Shown here: piece after piece, positions 1 to 9,986 of the stretch
Layout: each line of letters begins with the position of its first letter
How positions within the stretch are numbered: position 1 is the stretch's first letter
Source of the DNA: Gallibacterium genomosp. 3
GTDB taxonomy: Bacteria > Pseudomonadota > Gammaproteobacteria > Enterobacterales > Pasteurellaceae
DNA length: 64,000 bases
Assembly (NCBI RefSeq): GCF_001678475.1
Contig: NZ_JTJR01000026.1
Location: 62,001 to 126,000 of the forward strand
Direction of reading: 5' to 3'
Position numbers and translations under genes: made by a program
The notes under the pieces: generated by a model
The model's input: only the letters and a program-made list of their open reading frames with translations
Database searches by the model: none
What the model was told of the DNA's origin: nothing

Positions 1-14
1 CAATGCCTAAAACT

Positions 15-47
15 AAAAAAGATACACTACCCCAGTGTATCTTTTTT
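15..47. terminator. Bidirectional intrinsic terminator
   Basis: An 8-bp inverted repeat (GATACACT at 21-28, AGTGTATC at 34-41) is flanked by A-runs on the left and T-runs on the right, so it can end transcripts from either side. It lies 57 bp past the cold-shock gene stop on the minus strand. The plus-strand gene it would serve is outside the window. Confidence 0.85.
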
Positions 48-103
48 ATTGGCTAATTTTGTTCATTCAAACAAAATTAATACAGAAAGTAATTGCGATA
101 TAA

Positions 104-313
104 TTATTCAACAATTGGCACAATTTTTATTGCGTGTGAGCCTTTGTCGCCATGGACAGCTTCAAACTGTACTTTTTGTCCTGCTTTTAATGAACGATAA
201 CCATCCATTTCGATCACAGAATAATGTGCGAAAATATCGCCTTGTTGACCTTCAGCAGAAATAAAACCGAACCCTTTTGCATTGTTAAACCACTTAACTA
301 CACCGATTTCCAT
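104..313 (-). CDS. cspD: Cold-shock domain protein, CspD-like
   Basis: A 69-residue single cold-shock domain that binds single-stranded nucleic acid. RNP1 (KGFGFI) and RNP2-like (DIFAHYS) motifs are both visible, and the protein starts MEIGVVKWFNNAKG. The reading frame stays open upstream, but those extra residues have no family counterpart and the ATG at 313 is preceded by a GAGG ribosome site, so the start is placed there. In the family, CspD is linked to stationary phase and replication inhibition, unlike the cold-induced CspA. Naming it CspD rather than another Csp rests on overall look and length, and is an inference. It has its own terminator and appears monocistronic. Confidence 0.85.
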   Translation of the reverse strand: MEIGVVKWFNNAKGFGFISAEGQQGDIFAHYSVIEMDGYRSLKAGQKVQFEAVHGDKGSHAIKIVPIVE

Positions 314-493
314 AATAACCTCGAATAATGGATTTTTTAACTTAATTAAAAATATACAACGGCAGGATCGCCTTGTACTGGCTACATATTTATCCAAGTT
401 AACAGATAAATCAAATAGCTAATGTTTAAAATTAGCGGGAGATCACAGAAATTTAGTAAATTTGTTTAAAAACAGTCTTATTTCTGGCAAATT

Positions 494-538
494 AACCTCA
501 AATTTGAGGTTTTATCCTCAGTTATCATTCTCTATAAT
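494..538 (+). promoter_or_regulatory. Perfect palindrome and -10 box ahead of sbcB
   Basis: AACCTCAAATTTGAGGTT (494-511) is a perfect 18-bp palindrome. A consensus -10 TATAAT follows at 533-538, 41 bp before the sbcB ATG. No good -35 hexamer is seen at the usual spacing, and the palindrome sits close to where one would be. It may be an operator; no known regulator consensus was recognised. Confidence 0.4.
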
Positions 539-579
539 CATGATGTAATTTTTTTGTATTTTTAAATTCAATCCAAAAT

Positions 580-1998
580 ATGACTGATTTCTCATTTTTT
601 ATTTATGACTACGAAAGTTTTGGCGTAGACCCTGCCCGAGATCGCCCCGCTCAATTTGCTGGTATCCGTACTGATCAAGATTTTAATATTATTGGTGACC
701 CCATTATTCTTTATTGTAAACAGACCGATGATTATCTACCGCACCCTGCGGCGGTGGTATTAACTGGAATCACGCCACAGCTTTGTAATCAACAAGGTGT
801 TAGCGAACCTGAATTTGCCGAAAAAATCCTTGCAGAGTTTAGCCAACCCAATACGTGTATTATGGGATATAACAATATCCGTTTTGATGATGAAATGACA
901 CGTTATACTTTTTATCGTAATTTTATTGATCCTTATGAATACAGTTATAGTCACGGCAATTCACGTTGGGATTTACTTGATCTCGTCCGAGCAACTTATG
1001 CTTTACGCCCAGATGGGATTAACTGGGTCTATGATGACGAAGGGATGCCTAGCTTTCGCTTAGAATTATTAACTAAAGCGAATGGGATTGAACATAGCCA
1101 TGCGCATGATGCCATGTCCGATGTTTATGCCACGATTGAAATGGCAAAATTAATCAAGCAAAAACAACCAAAACTTTTCGATTACTTTTTTAAAAATCGA
1201 GGTAAAAAAGAGTTAGAACAGCTTGTTGATTACATTAATATGACACCATTAGTTCATGTATCGGGTATGTTAGGTAATTATCGTGGCAACACCAGCTGGA
1301 TGGTACCATTAGCACCACACCCGACTAATAAAAATGCAGTTATCTTTTGTGATCTTGCGAGCGATCTGAGCGACTTATTAACGCTTGATGCAGAAACATT
1401 AAAGCAGAATCTTTATACGAAGAAAACAGAGTTAGAACAGCTAGGTAAAAAAGCGGTTCCATTAAAATTAGTACATCTTAATAAATGTCCAATTTTAGCC
1501 CCTGCAAAAACGTTATTACCTGAAACTGCTACGCGACTCGGTATTGATCGCCAACTTTGTCTAGACAATCTCGCTAAATTAAAAGAAAGACCTGATATTC
1601 GTGAAAAAGTACATCAGATCTATCTCGATGAATATTCTAATCAATATGACGATGTTGAAACTGCACTTTATACAGGATTTTATCCTTATTCAGATAAAAA
1701 CAATTTGGCAATTTTACGTACCTTACCTGCAGAAAAATTAGCTGACCATAGTTTAAGTTTTCAAGATGCCCGTATTCCCGAATTGCTTTTTCACTATCGA
1801 GCAAGACATTTTTATAAAACCCTTTCTCGAGCTGAGCAGGTGAAATGGCAAAAATATTGTCGCACCAAATTGGAACAATATAGTGAAAACTTTATTGCTG
1901 AATTAGAAAAGCTTTCCGCTGAATATGCTAATGATGAAAACAAATTAACTTTGCTAAAAAATCTTTATGATTATGGTTTAAAGTTGATGATGAAATGA
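580..1998 (+). CDS. sbcB: Exodeoxyribonuclease I
   Basis: A 472-residue 3'-to-5' single-strand DNA exonuclease used in mismatch repair and recombination; E. coli ExoI is of similar size. The DEDDh nuclease fold opens the protein: the first motif DYESFG supplies D10 and E12, and the last motif places H176 and D181 in a HAHDAMSDV context. The stretch RPAQFAGIRTD directly after the first motif is typical of the family. The remainder matches the SH3-like and C-terminal regions that complete the C-shaped clamp. The ATG at 580 agrees with the family N-terminus. It stands alone, with the minus-strand cold-shock gene upstream and icd 171 bp downstream. Confidence 0.95.
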   Translation: MTDFSFFIYDYESFGVDPARDRPAQFAGIRTDQDFNIIGDPIILYCKQTDDYLPHPAAVVLTGITPQLCNQQGVSEPEFAEKILAEFSQPNTCIMGYNNIRFDDEMTRYTFYRNFIDPYEYSYSHGNSRWDLLDLVRATYALRPDGINWVYDDEGMPSFRLELLTKANGIEHSHAHDAMSDVYATIEMAKLIKQKQPKLFDYFFKNRGKKELEQLVDYINMTPLVHVSGMLGNYRGNTSWMVPLAPHPTNKNAVIFCDLASDLSDLLTLDAETLKQNLYTKKTELEQLGKKAVPLKLVHLNKCPILAPAKTLLPETATRLGIDRQLCLDNLAKLKERPDIREKVHQIYLDEYSNQYDDVETALYTGFYPYSDKNNLAILRTLPAEKLADHSLSFQDARIPELLFHYRARHFYKTLSRAEQVKWQKYCRTKLEQYSENFIAELEKLSAEYANDENKLTLLKNLYDYGLKLMMK

Positions 1999-2151
1999 TA
2001 AGATAGACAGCAATTTAGCAAATACATATAAATTTTTTAACGTTTTATTAAAATTTATTAAGCAAACTGGAATAACTTATTTCAGTAGGAATAGCCTTAA
2101 ATATTCTAATGAATATTAAGTCAATAATAAACAACACATACTTATTAATAG

Positions 2152-4371
<2,220 letters not shown>

Positions 4372-4392
4372 TTAGATCTTTATCAACAAACA

Positions 4393-4430
4393 ACCCCCGA
4401 TAAGTTATTCACCTATCGGGGTTCTTTTTA
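4393..4430. terminator. Terminator between icd and ybbJ
   Basis: The arms CCCCGATA (4395-4402) and TATCGGGG (4414-4421) form a GC-rich stem followed by TTCTTTTTAT. It serves icd on the plus strand. The minus-strand tail is less U-rich, so action on ybbJ is possible but weaker. Confidence 0.85.
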
Positions 4431-4451
4431 TATGGAGATATTGGTTAATAT

Positions 4452-4895
4452 CTATAATTTTCTAACTAATAATGTAATACCACGTACAGAAACCACTTCC
4501 ACTTGATCATTAAGCTGCAAATCACTTCCTTCTACACGCCAAGTTGTATCGCCAAATGCAGCGCGAGCAGTATTATTACCTAAAATTGCAGTCACTCGAC
4601 CTTGTTGACCTAGCATTGCTAAACCACGTTGATTTAATGTTGTTGAATCATCATGTTGATTTTTAGACGCCTGGTAACGCCACCAAACAACGCTCGCAAT
4701 AATGGCAATCACCGCAAATAAAACTACACTAACAACCAGTGAGAGTGGAACAAAATAGGTTATTGCAGCAATAATTAATCCAGCAATTCCCCACCATAAA
4801 AAGAAAATACCGGGAACGATGATTTCTAAAATTAATAAGAGAAATGCCAACACTAGCCAGTGTACTACGCCCCAGTCAGCAAACCACGCCATCAT
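4452..4895 (-). CDS. ybbJ: NfeD-family membrane protein, YbbJ-like
   Basis: A 147-residue inner-membrane protein with two to three hydrophobic segments in the first 70 residues and a C-terminal OB-fold-like domain ([11 protein letters not shown] through [10 protein letters not shown]), the layout of short NfeD proteins. The family partners with SPFH/stomatin proteins in membrane microdomains. Its ATG overlaps the qmcA stop by four bases (ATGA), so the two are translationally coupled, as in E. coli qmcA-ybbJ. Of the two adjacent ATG codons, the first is used because of that overlap. Confidence 0.85.
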   Translation of the reverse strand: MMAWFADWGVVHWLVLAFLLLILEIIVPGIFFLWWGIAGLIIAAITYFVPLSLVVSVVLFAVIAIIASVVWWRYQASKNQHDDSTTLNQRGLAMLGQQGRVTAILGNNTARAAFGDTTWRVEGSDLQLNDQVEVVSVRGITLLVRKL

Positions 4896-5818
4896 TTTTT
4901 CAACCCTGTTTGTTTCAAGAGTTCGCTAATTCCCGCAATAGATCCCATTAAATTACTCGCTTCTAATGGCATCATCACTACTTTGCTATTTTCTGCTTGT
5001 CCAATTTGTTGTAATGCTTCTGTGTATTTTTGTGCAATAAAGTAATTAATCGCTTGTGTATTACCTGCTGCAATCGCATCAGAAACCATTTGCGTTGCTT
5101 TCGCTTCTGCTTCTGCTTCACGTTCTCTCGCTTCTGCACGCAAGAAGGCTTCTTGTCTTTCCCCCTCTGCTTGTAAAATACGAGATTGTTTTTCCCCTTC
5201 AGCCCGTAAAATTGCAGCTTGACGAATTCCTTCTGCCTCCAATACTTCCGCACGTTTATTCCGTTCTGCTTTCATTTGTGCATTCATCGAATCAATCAAC
5301 TCTTTTGGCGGACGCACATCTCGGATTTCAATACGGGTCACTTTTACACCCCAAGGATTCGTTGCTTCATCAACAATCGCCAATAAACGACTATTAATAG
5401 AATCACGTTGAGAAAGCATTTCATCTAACTCCATTGAACCTAATACCGTACGAATATTGGTTAAGGTTAAATTGATAATCGCTTGTTCTAGATGATTTAC
5501 CTCATAAGCAGCATTACGTGCATCAATTACTTGCACAAAACAGACCGCATCAATAGACACATTTGCATTATCTTTAGAAATCACTTCTTGAGAGGGAATA
5601 TCTAATACTTGCTCCATCATATTGATTTTGCGTCCAACACGATCAATAAAAGGCACAATAATGTTCAAACCAGGTGTTAAAGTACGGGTATAACGCCCGA
5701 AACGTTCTATTGTCCAGTGATATCCTTGTGGCACAGTTTTTACTGCCGAAAATAAGGATACAATCACCAGAATAATAAAAAACAGTGTCCCAATTGGAAA
5801 ACTATCTAAATAAATCAT
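4892..5818 (-). CDS. qmcA: SPFH/band 7 membrane protein, QmcA-like
   Basis: A 308-residue stomatin/paraslipin-type protein. One N-terminal membrane segment (about residues 7-25) is followed by the SPFH domain ([18 protein letters not shown] onward). A long charged helical stretch rich in EAEG and RAEGE repeats (about residues 190-250) then forms the coiled coil used in oligomerisation. The family forms ring-like assemblies and affects FtsH proteolysis in E. coli. It is the first gene of a two-gene operon with the NfeD protein. A good GAGG ribosome site precedes the ATG. Confidence 0.9.
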   Translation of the reverse strand: MIYLDSFPIGTLFFIILVIVSLFSAVKTVPQGYHWTIERFGRYTRTLTPGLNIIVPFIDRVGRKINMMEQVLDIPSQEVISKDNANVSIDAVCFVQVIDARNAAYEVNHLEQAIINLTLTNIRTVLGSMELDEMLSQRDSINSRLLAIVDEATNPWGVKVTRIEIRDVRPPKELIDSMNAQMKAERNKRAEVLEAEGIRQAAILRAEGEKQSRILQAEGERQEAFLRAEAREREAEAEAKATQMVSDAIAAGNTQAINYFIAQKYTEALQQIGQAENSKVVMMPLEASNLMGSIAGISELLKQTGLKK

Positions 5819-5996
5819 AATAACCTCTTGTTTCTGTTGATAATTATTTCATCATCGCACATTATGCCAATAAGTCAAAAGATTGATATAAAAAATGCTA
5901 GCGATATAACAAAAATTTATTTTCAGATATAAAAAACAAGAGCATCGGACTGCTGATAATCCTAAATTTAAGATGTGTAGTTGTACCACTACAATT

Positions 5997-6076
5997 CCTC
6001 TCTTCAGACTTGAAGAGGGGCTAGGGGAGATGCAAAGATGCCATCTCCTCCTCACTCCTCTTCAATAAATGAAGAG
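5997..6076. repeat. Palindromic element with shared CTCTTCA/TGAAGAG arms
   Basis: CTCTTCA-gact-TGAAGAG (6000-6017) and CTCTTCA-ataaa-TGAAGAG (6058-6076) flank an inner hairpin GGAGATG/CATCTCC (6026-6048). The outermost arms are also inverted copies of each other across 77 bp. This resembles small non-autonomous repeats or repetitive palindromes of bacterial intergenic DNA. No target-site duplication was found. Confidence 0.45.
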
Positions 6077-6205
6077 AAGCGATCACTCAGCATTTGAATC
6101 ATATTCAGTACATTTTGGTAGAAATGAATAGCTCAAAATAATAGTCAATTTTGATTGGCTAAAATACAAACACCAATTAACCAAAACTCTCAAATTAACC
6201 CGGCC

Positions 6206-6266
6206 AAAATGATAAAGGCTTACTAACAAAAATGCTCAATACAGACTAGCTAAAATGATAAAGGCT
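6206..6266. repeat. Two copies of a 15-mer, 46 bp apart
   Basis: AAAATGATAAAGGCT occurs at 6206-6220 and 6252-6266, and a looser relative (GGCTAAAAT) lies near 6157. This is a degenerate short tandem arrangement with no obvious coding role. Confidence 0.5.
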
Positions 6267-6334
6267 GATTAAACAAAATTTAGGTTTATCAGCAATCAGG
6301 CGACCTAAATTACTTTAGGTCATCTTTATTATCA

Positions 6335-7639
6335 TTACGCTTTTTTACCGCTTAACTTACCAACAATAATTGTCAGGATTAACATCACTAACACAGGAAT
6401 CAACCAAGTTAAGCCTTCTTGATAGAATGGAAAGCGTTTTAAAATCGCCTCAACACTTTCTGGTAAAATTCCCATATTTTTTAAGCTATCACATAAACTA
6501 AACAGTGTAGTTAAAGCAATAGTCGCATTGTAACTCCAGCTAATTACTGGTAATTTCTTACGTAACAACTGTAATACTACCAACATAATAGCAACTGGAT
6601 AGATCAACAATAATGCTGGAATTGTAACTCTTAATAAGGTATCTAATCCAGTTTCTGAAATAATAATGGTTGCAATAGTAAATAAAATCACAAAGAACGG
6701 GTAATTTAAGCGGTGATGAAAACGTGAAAAATAATCCGCACATGCACTGGTTACGCCAACTAATGTGGTTAAATTCGCTAACATCACAATACCACTCATA
6801 ATCCATAATCCTGGCGTACCAAACAACGCATTGATATAACGAGAGAAGATTTGCCCTCCATTAGTTGAAGTGGCTGCAACCATATCACCTGTTGCCCCTA
6901 AATAGAACAAGCAAAGATATAGCCCACTTAACAAAATCACTGACGTTATTCCAGCTATTAAGGTGTAACGTGCTATCGTTCTCGCTTCTGTTACGTTATT
7001 TACAGCAAAAGCACGGGCGACAATACCTCCAAATGCCATTGCAGATAACACATCCATTGTTTGATAACCGCCAATCATACCAGTTACTAATGCAGAACCT
7101 TCCGCATAATTACTTGATGGGGCGACAATAGCAGAAATTGGATTATAAATTACCCCAATTCCAACAATGATTAATAACACCAGTAAAATTGGTGCCATAA
7201 ATTTTCCAATGGTTGAGATCATTGAGCTACGCTTCAACATAAATCCCATACCAATTAAATTGAAAATTACAGCAAAGATAATATGTGAATATTCACCGCT
7301 ATAAATATTCAATGGCAACCACGCCATTTCATATGCCACGTTAGTTACACGCGGCATAGCAAACGTTGAACCAATAATTAGATATAAAATCGACCAGAAC
7401 GTTACTCCTACCCAAGGTGGTAAGTCAGTTGATAAGGCTTCCCCTCGACCGCGTACAGTTACCACAATCAAAGTGATAAATGGCATAAATACACCAGTAA
7501 GAATAAAACCTAGCGCAGCCCATAACCAATTTGTACCCGCATGATATCCTTCCATTGGTGGAAAGATAATATTTCCCGCTCCAAGAAACAGTGAAAAAAT
7601 CATCATGCCTAAAATCAAAATGTCTTTTCTTGATAACAT
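6335..7639 (-). CDS. brnQ: Branched-chain amino acid transporter BrnQ (LIVCS family)
   Basis: A 434-residue inner-membrane carrier, hydrophobic throughout with about 12 predicted helices, importing leucine, isoleucine and valine with a cation. The N-terminus (LILGMMIFSLFLGAGNIIFPP) is the family signature, and the length matches E. coli BrnQ (439). The start has an upstream AGGAA site. It is monocistronic: the next gene in the same direction begins 350 bases upstream and the next downstream pair is 516 bases away. The upstream region has a small palindrome at 7742-7758 that may be regulatory. Confidence 0.92.
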   Translation of the reverse strand: MLSRKDILILGMMIFSLFLGAGNIIFPPMEGYHAGTNWLWAALGFILTGVFMPFITLIVVTVRGRGEALSTDLPPWVGVTFWSILYLIIGSTFAMPRVTNVAYEMAWLPLNIYSGEYSHIIFAVIFNLIGMGFMLKRSSMISTIGKFMAPILLVLLIIVGIGVIYNPISAIVAPSSNYAEGSALVTGMIGGYQTMDVLSAMAFGGIVARAFAVNNVTEARTIARYTLIAGITSVILLSGLYLCLFYLGATGDMVAATSTNGGQIFSRYINALFGTPGLWIMSGIVMLANLTTLVGVTSACADYFSRFHHRLNYPFFVILFTIATIIISETGLDTLLRVTIPALLLIYPVAIMLVVLQLLRKKLPVISWSYNATIALTTLFSLCDSLKNMGILPESVEAILKRFPFYQEGLTWLIPVLVMLILTIIVGKLSGKKA

Positions 7640-7989
7640 TATTTTTTCCTACACTGTAATATTTTTAAGGGCGGAAAGTTTATCTAGATTAAGAGCTAAT
7701 TAGAAGAAAAAAATGCTACTTTTTACGTTTTTCCCGATTAAATTAGATGAAATCTAATATTTCTCATTATTTTTAGTGATTATTAGATCCCTTTCATTTT
7801 TTATTCAACGCTAGCCTTATTACTAACAATTTAGATTTGTTCAAAGATTAGGCAAAAACCTCTTTTTTGTAAAAAGTTGTTCAAACCATAGATAAGATAG
7901 ATAACATTCTCTTCTTACATAATCAGGATCTTGAGAAACCTTTTCGTGATTGCTATCTTCTGAATATTCCGTTTAGATATTTTTATAAC
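7640..7989. other. AT-rich intergenic region upstream of brnQ
   Basis: No gene seen. It contains ATTAGAT-gaa-ATCTAAT (7742-7758), about 100 bases before the brnQ start, which could be a regulator site or a leader hairpin. The rest is AT-rich and featureless. Confidence 0.4.
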
Positions 7990-8595
7990 TCAAAGCTCTC
8001 TCTGATTTACGTCACCAATCTCTTGTTCAAGTTTATTAAGTTCGTGCTTATATCTTTCTCGATACTTTTTATCAAAAAAGTATCTCACTATTAAACAAAA
8101 TATAATTGCTGCGTCAGAAAGAAGATATGTAAAAAATAAAGTCATAGAAGATAAATACCATACTCCAAACAGACTAAAAGAAAATATTGCTTTATTCATT
8201 ACTTCTCTTCTTGTTATTTCTTCACTATTTTCTACATTATAAAAAATCTCATCCAAATTGTATAATGCTAAACCAAAGAAAATAATAGATAATAATAAAA
8301 ATCCAAATAACAAAAATAAAAAAAATTTTATTTTACTGTTATAATTAACTCTTTTTACAAAATAAGTAAAAAAACCAAATTTTTTCCAAACAATAAAAAA
8401 ATATAAAAAAAGAAAAAATGTATCTATAGCGATTAAACTATAACGATAAATTTCAATTAGAATATCTTTACTAATTTCCCTATTCACAAAAATTAGATTA
8501 AAAATTACCGACCAGACTCCCCCTAACAAAACTGTTAACAAAAGAAACTTATTAGAAAGTCGTCTATTTTCTTTATTCATTTTAGATAATGGCAT
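7990..8595 (-). CDS. Unrecognised multi-spanning membrane protein
   Basis: A 201-residue protein of unknown function. It has about four hydrophobic segments: residues 20-37, 53-70, 95-115 and 140-170. A very basic cytoplasmic-looking end follows (RYFFDKKYRERYKHELNK). The ATG at 8595 is preferred to an in-frame GTG three codons upstream because AGGTGA precedes it and its leader aligns with the start of the neighbouring paralogue. The same architecture, and the same FFDKKYRERYK motif, is found in the broken gene just upstream. AT content is higher than in flanking housekeeping genes. Small paralogous membrane proteins in such patches are sometimes toxin-immunity proteins; that is a guess, with no toxin seen nearby. 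Confidence 0.6.
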   Translation of the reverse strand: MPLSKMNKENRRLSNKFLLLTVLLGGVWSVIFNLIFVNREISKDILIEIYRYSLIAIDTFFLFLYFFIVWKKFGFFTYFVKRVNYNSKIKFFLFLLFGFLLLSIIFFGLALYNLDEIFYNVENSEEITRREVMNKAIFSFSLFGVWYLSSMTLFFTYLLSDAAIIFCLIVRYFFDKKYRERYKHELNKLEQEIGDVNQREL

Positions 8596-8607
8596 ACAAA
8601 TCACCTG

Positions 8608-8633
8608 ATCAAGTAGTTTATATTCTATTCAAA
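8608..8633 (-). repeat. Duplicated leader, copy 1
   Basis: These 26 bases match 9211-9236 at 25 positions. Each copy ends about 12 bases upstream of the start codon of one member of the membrane-protein pair. Confidence 0.7.
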
Positions 8634-8635
8634 CT

Positions 8636-9198
8636 TTAGTTTTCTTTAACAATATTATCTAAAAATATTTTATATCTTTCTCGATACTTTTTATCAAAAA
8701 AGTATCTAACTATTAACATAGCCAAAATTAATGAATCAGCAATAAGCCATGTAAAAAGTAAATTTAGATGTGTCAAATACCATATACCAGGAAAAGTCAA
8801 AGAAAATGTTAAATTACTCAATCTTTCTGATCTTGTTACTCCTTCTTTCACAGTATTATATAACTCCTCTATATCATAGATTACAGAGTATGAAAGGATA
8901 GATAAAAATACTGCTAAAGAAAAAAATATTTTACCTTATTATCATAATGAATTCTTTTAACAAAAAAATCTAAGAAACCACACTTCTTCCAGACAAAAAT
9001 AAAATAAAACAAAGAAAACAACACACTCATAATTATTAAACTATAGCGTTGTATTTCCACTAAAACTTCTTTAGATAAATTTCCATCTAAAAAAAGAAAT
9101 TTAAATATCAAAGCCCAAGCTCCTCCTAATAAAATGGTTAAAATAAACCATTTACCTGTAAATTTTCTAGTTTTTTTATTCAATTCAGAGACAATCAT
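8636..9198 (-). pseudogene. Frameshifted paralogue of the neighbouring membrane protein
   Basis: Two adjacent open segments (9198-8914 and 8851-8636) read as one protein of about 187 residues if one base is removed or two added near a run of seven A residues (8920-8926). The first part (through KVKYFF) aligns with residues 10-90 of the intact neighbour, and the second (from SLAVFLSI through RYFFDKKYRERYK) with its C-terminal half. The 26-base leader before each copy is also duplicated with one mismatch, pointing to tandem duplication of a whole unit. Either a true frameshift, a slippage switch or a base-calling error could explain the break. Confidence 0.75.
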
Positions 9199-9210
9199 AC
9201 AAATTCCATA

Positions 9211-9236
9211 ATCAAGTAGTTTATATTTTATTCAAA
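9211..9236 (-). repeat. Duplicated leader, copy 2
   Basis: Counterpart of 8608-8633, ahead of the frameshifted paralogue. A shared promoter or leader is likely. Confidence 0.7.
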
Positions 9237-9259
9237 TTCTCTTTTTTAATAATGCAAGT

Positions 9260-9704
9260 TTATGTCTTAACTTTATAGACGCTATCCACACCAGCACCAT
9301 CTAAACCTAAATAGATTCTTAAATGTTTGATTTCTGGATCAGTAGATAAATCTTTAAATACAATCTTATATTTTTCTTCTTTGAATAGTAAAAACATACC
9401 CTACACTAAAATCTTCATCTCCTAAGTTTAATTTCTCTCTCCATAAGTAATAGTCATTATTATCTATATAGAAATAGAGTTTGCCTTCTTAAACTAGTAT
9501 TTGGGGAATATATTCAAATTCATAAGTGGCACCATCAGCTTTAAGTGGAACCGGAAATACCTTTTCGGGCAATGCAGATCTCGATACATCACAAACAATA
9601 TGACTACACAACCCGAGTAAAAAGATAATGAAAGCTAGTAATAAATATTTTATTACTTTAAAGCCTAAATATTCTGAGGTAGAGGTATTTATTTCTTCTT
9701 CCAT
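9260..9704 (-). pseudogene. Decayed gene for a small membrane-anchored protein
   Basis: An intact 71-codon start has a hydrophobic segment (about residues 18-37) followed by a short exported-looking part ending YEFEYIPQILV and TAA. Past that stop the same frame continues as EGKLYFYIDNNDYYLWREKLNLGDEDFSVGY. After a shift near 9390 the sequence resumes as KEEKYKIVFKDLSTDPEIK to GVDSVYKVKT and a stop at 9260. The continued coding character across one stop and one frameshift indicates a gene of about 145 codons in decay. The family was not recognised. The first 71 codons could still be translated as a stub. Confidence 0.6.
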
Positions 9705-9928
9705 ATATACGCATTAATCCAGTTAAAAATATGAACGTGGTATCGCTGTATAATGCTTACTATCTCCTTTATCTACTTAAATTTTTTATCTTATACAGGG
9801 GATACAGACTTAACTGATAACTATACTAAACGATAATAACCAAAATCAATGTCTAAGCGTGATCAGCACATAAAATCACAAAAATACGCAGTAAAATGAT
9901 GAATGATAAGACAGATAAGGAGAGGACA

Positions 9929-9967
9929 AAAAAACAGCTTAACTAAAACCTAGTTAAGCTGTTTTTA
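9929..9967. terminator. Strong bidirectional terminator
   Basis: A 15-bp perfect stem (9931-9945 with 9951-9965) has five loop bases, with A-rich and T-rich ends. It lies 20 bases past the acyl-CoA synthetase stop on the minus strand. Confidence 0.9.
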
Positions 9968-9986
9968 TTTGTTGGAGTAGTGATTT

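Larger units (their letters stand above)
5819..6334. other. Gene-free stretch with palindromic and direct repeats
   Basis: There is no credible gene in 516 bases. The left end should carry the qmcA promoter. The middle (5997-6076) holds a cluster of palindromes, and the right part has two copies of a 15-mer at 6206 and 6252. A hairpin at 6302-6321 (GACCTAAA/TTTAGGTC) lies just past the brnQ stop but lacks a clear U-tract on the brnQ strand. Confidence 0.6.

Noticed and set aside
5852-6055. Minus-strand 67-codon frame across the palindromic element.
   Set aside because: Its sequence is produced by the repeat itself, has no homologous look and no ribosome site.
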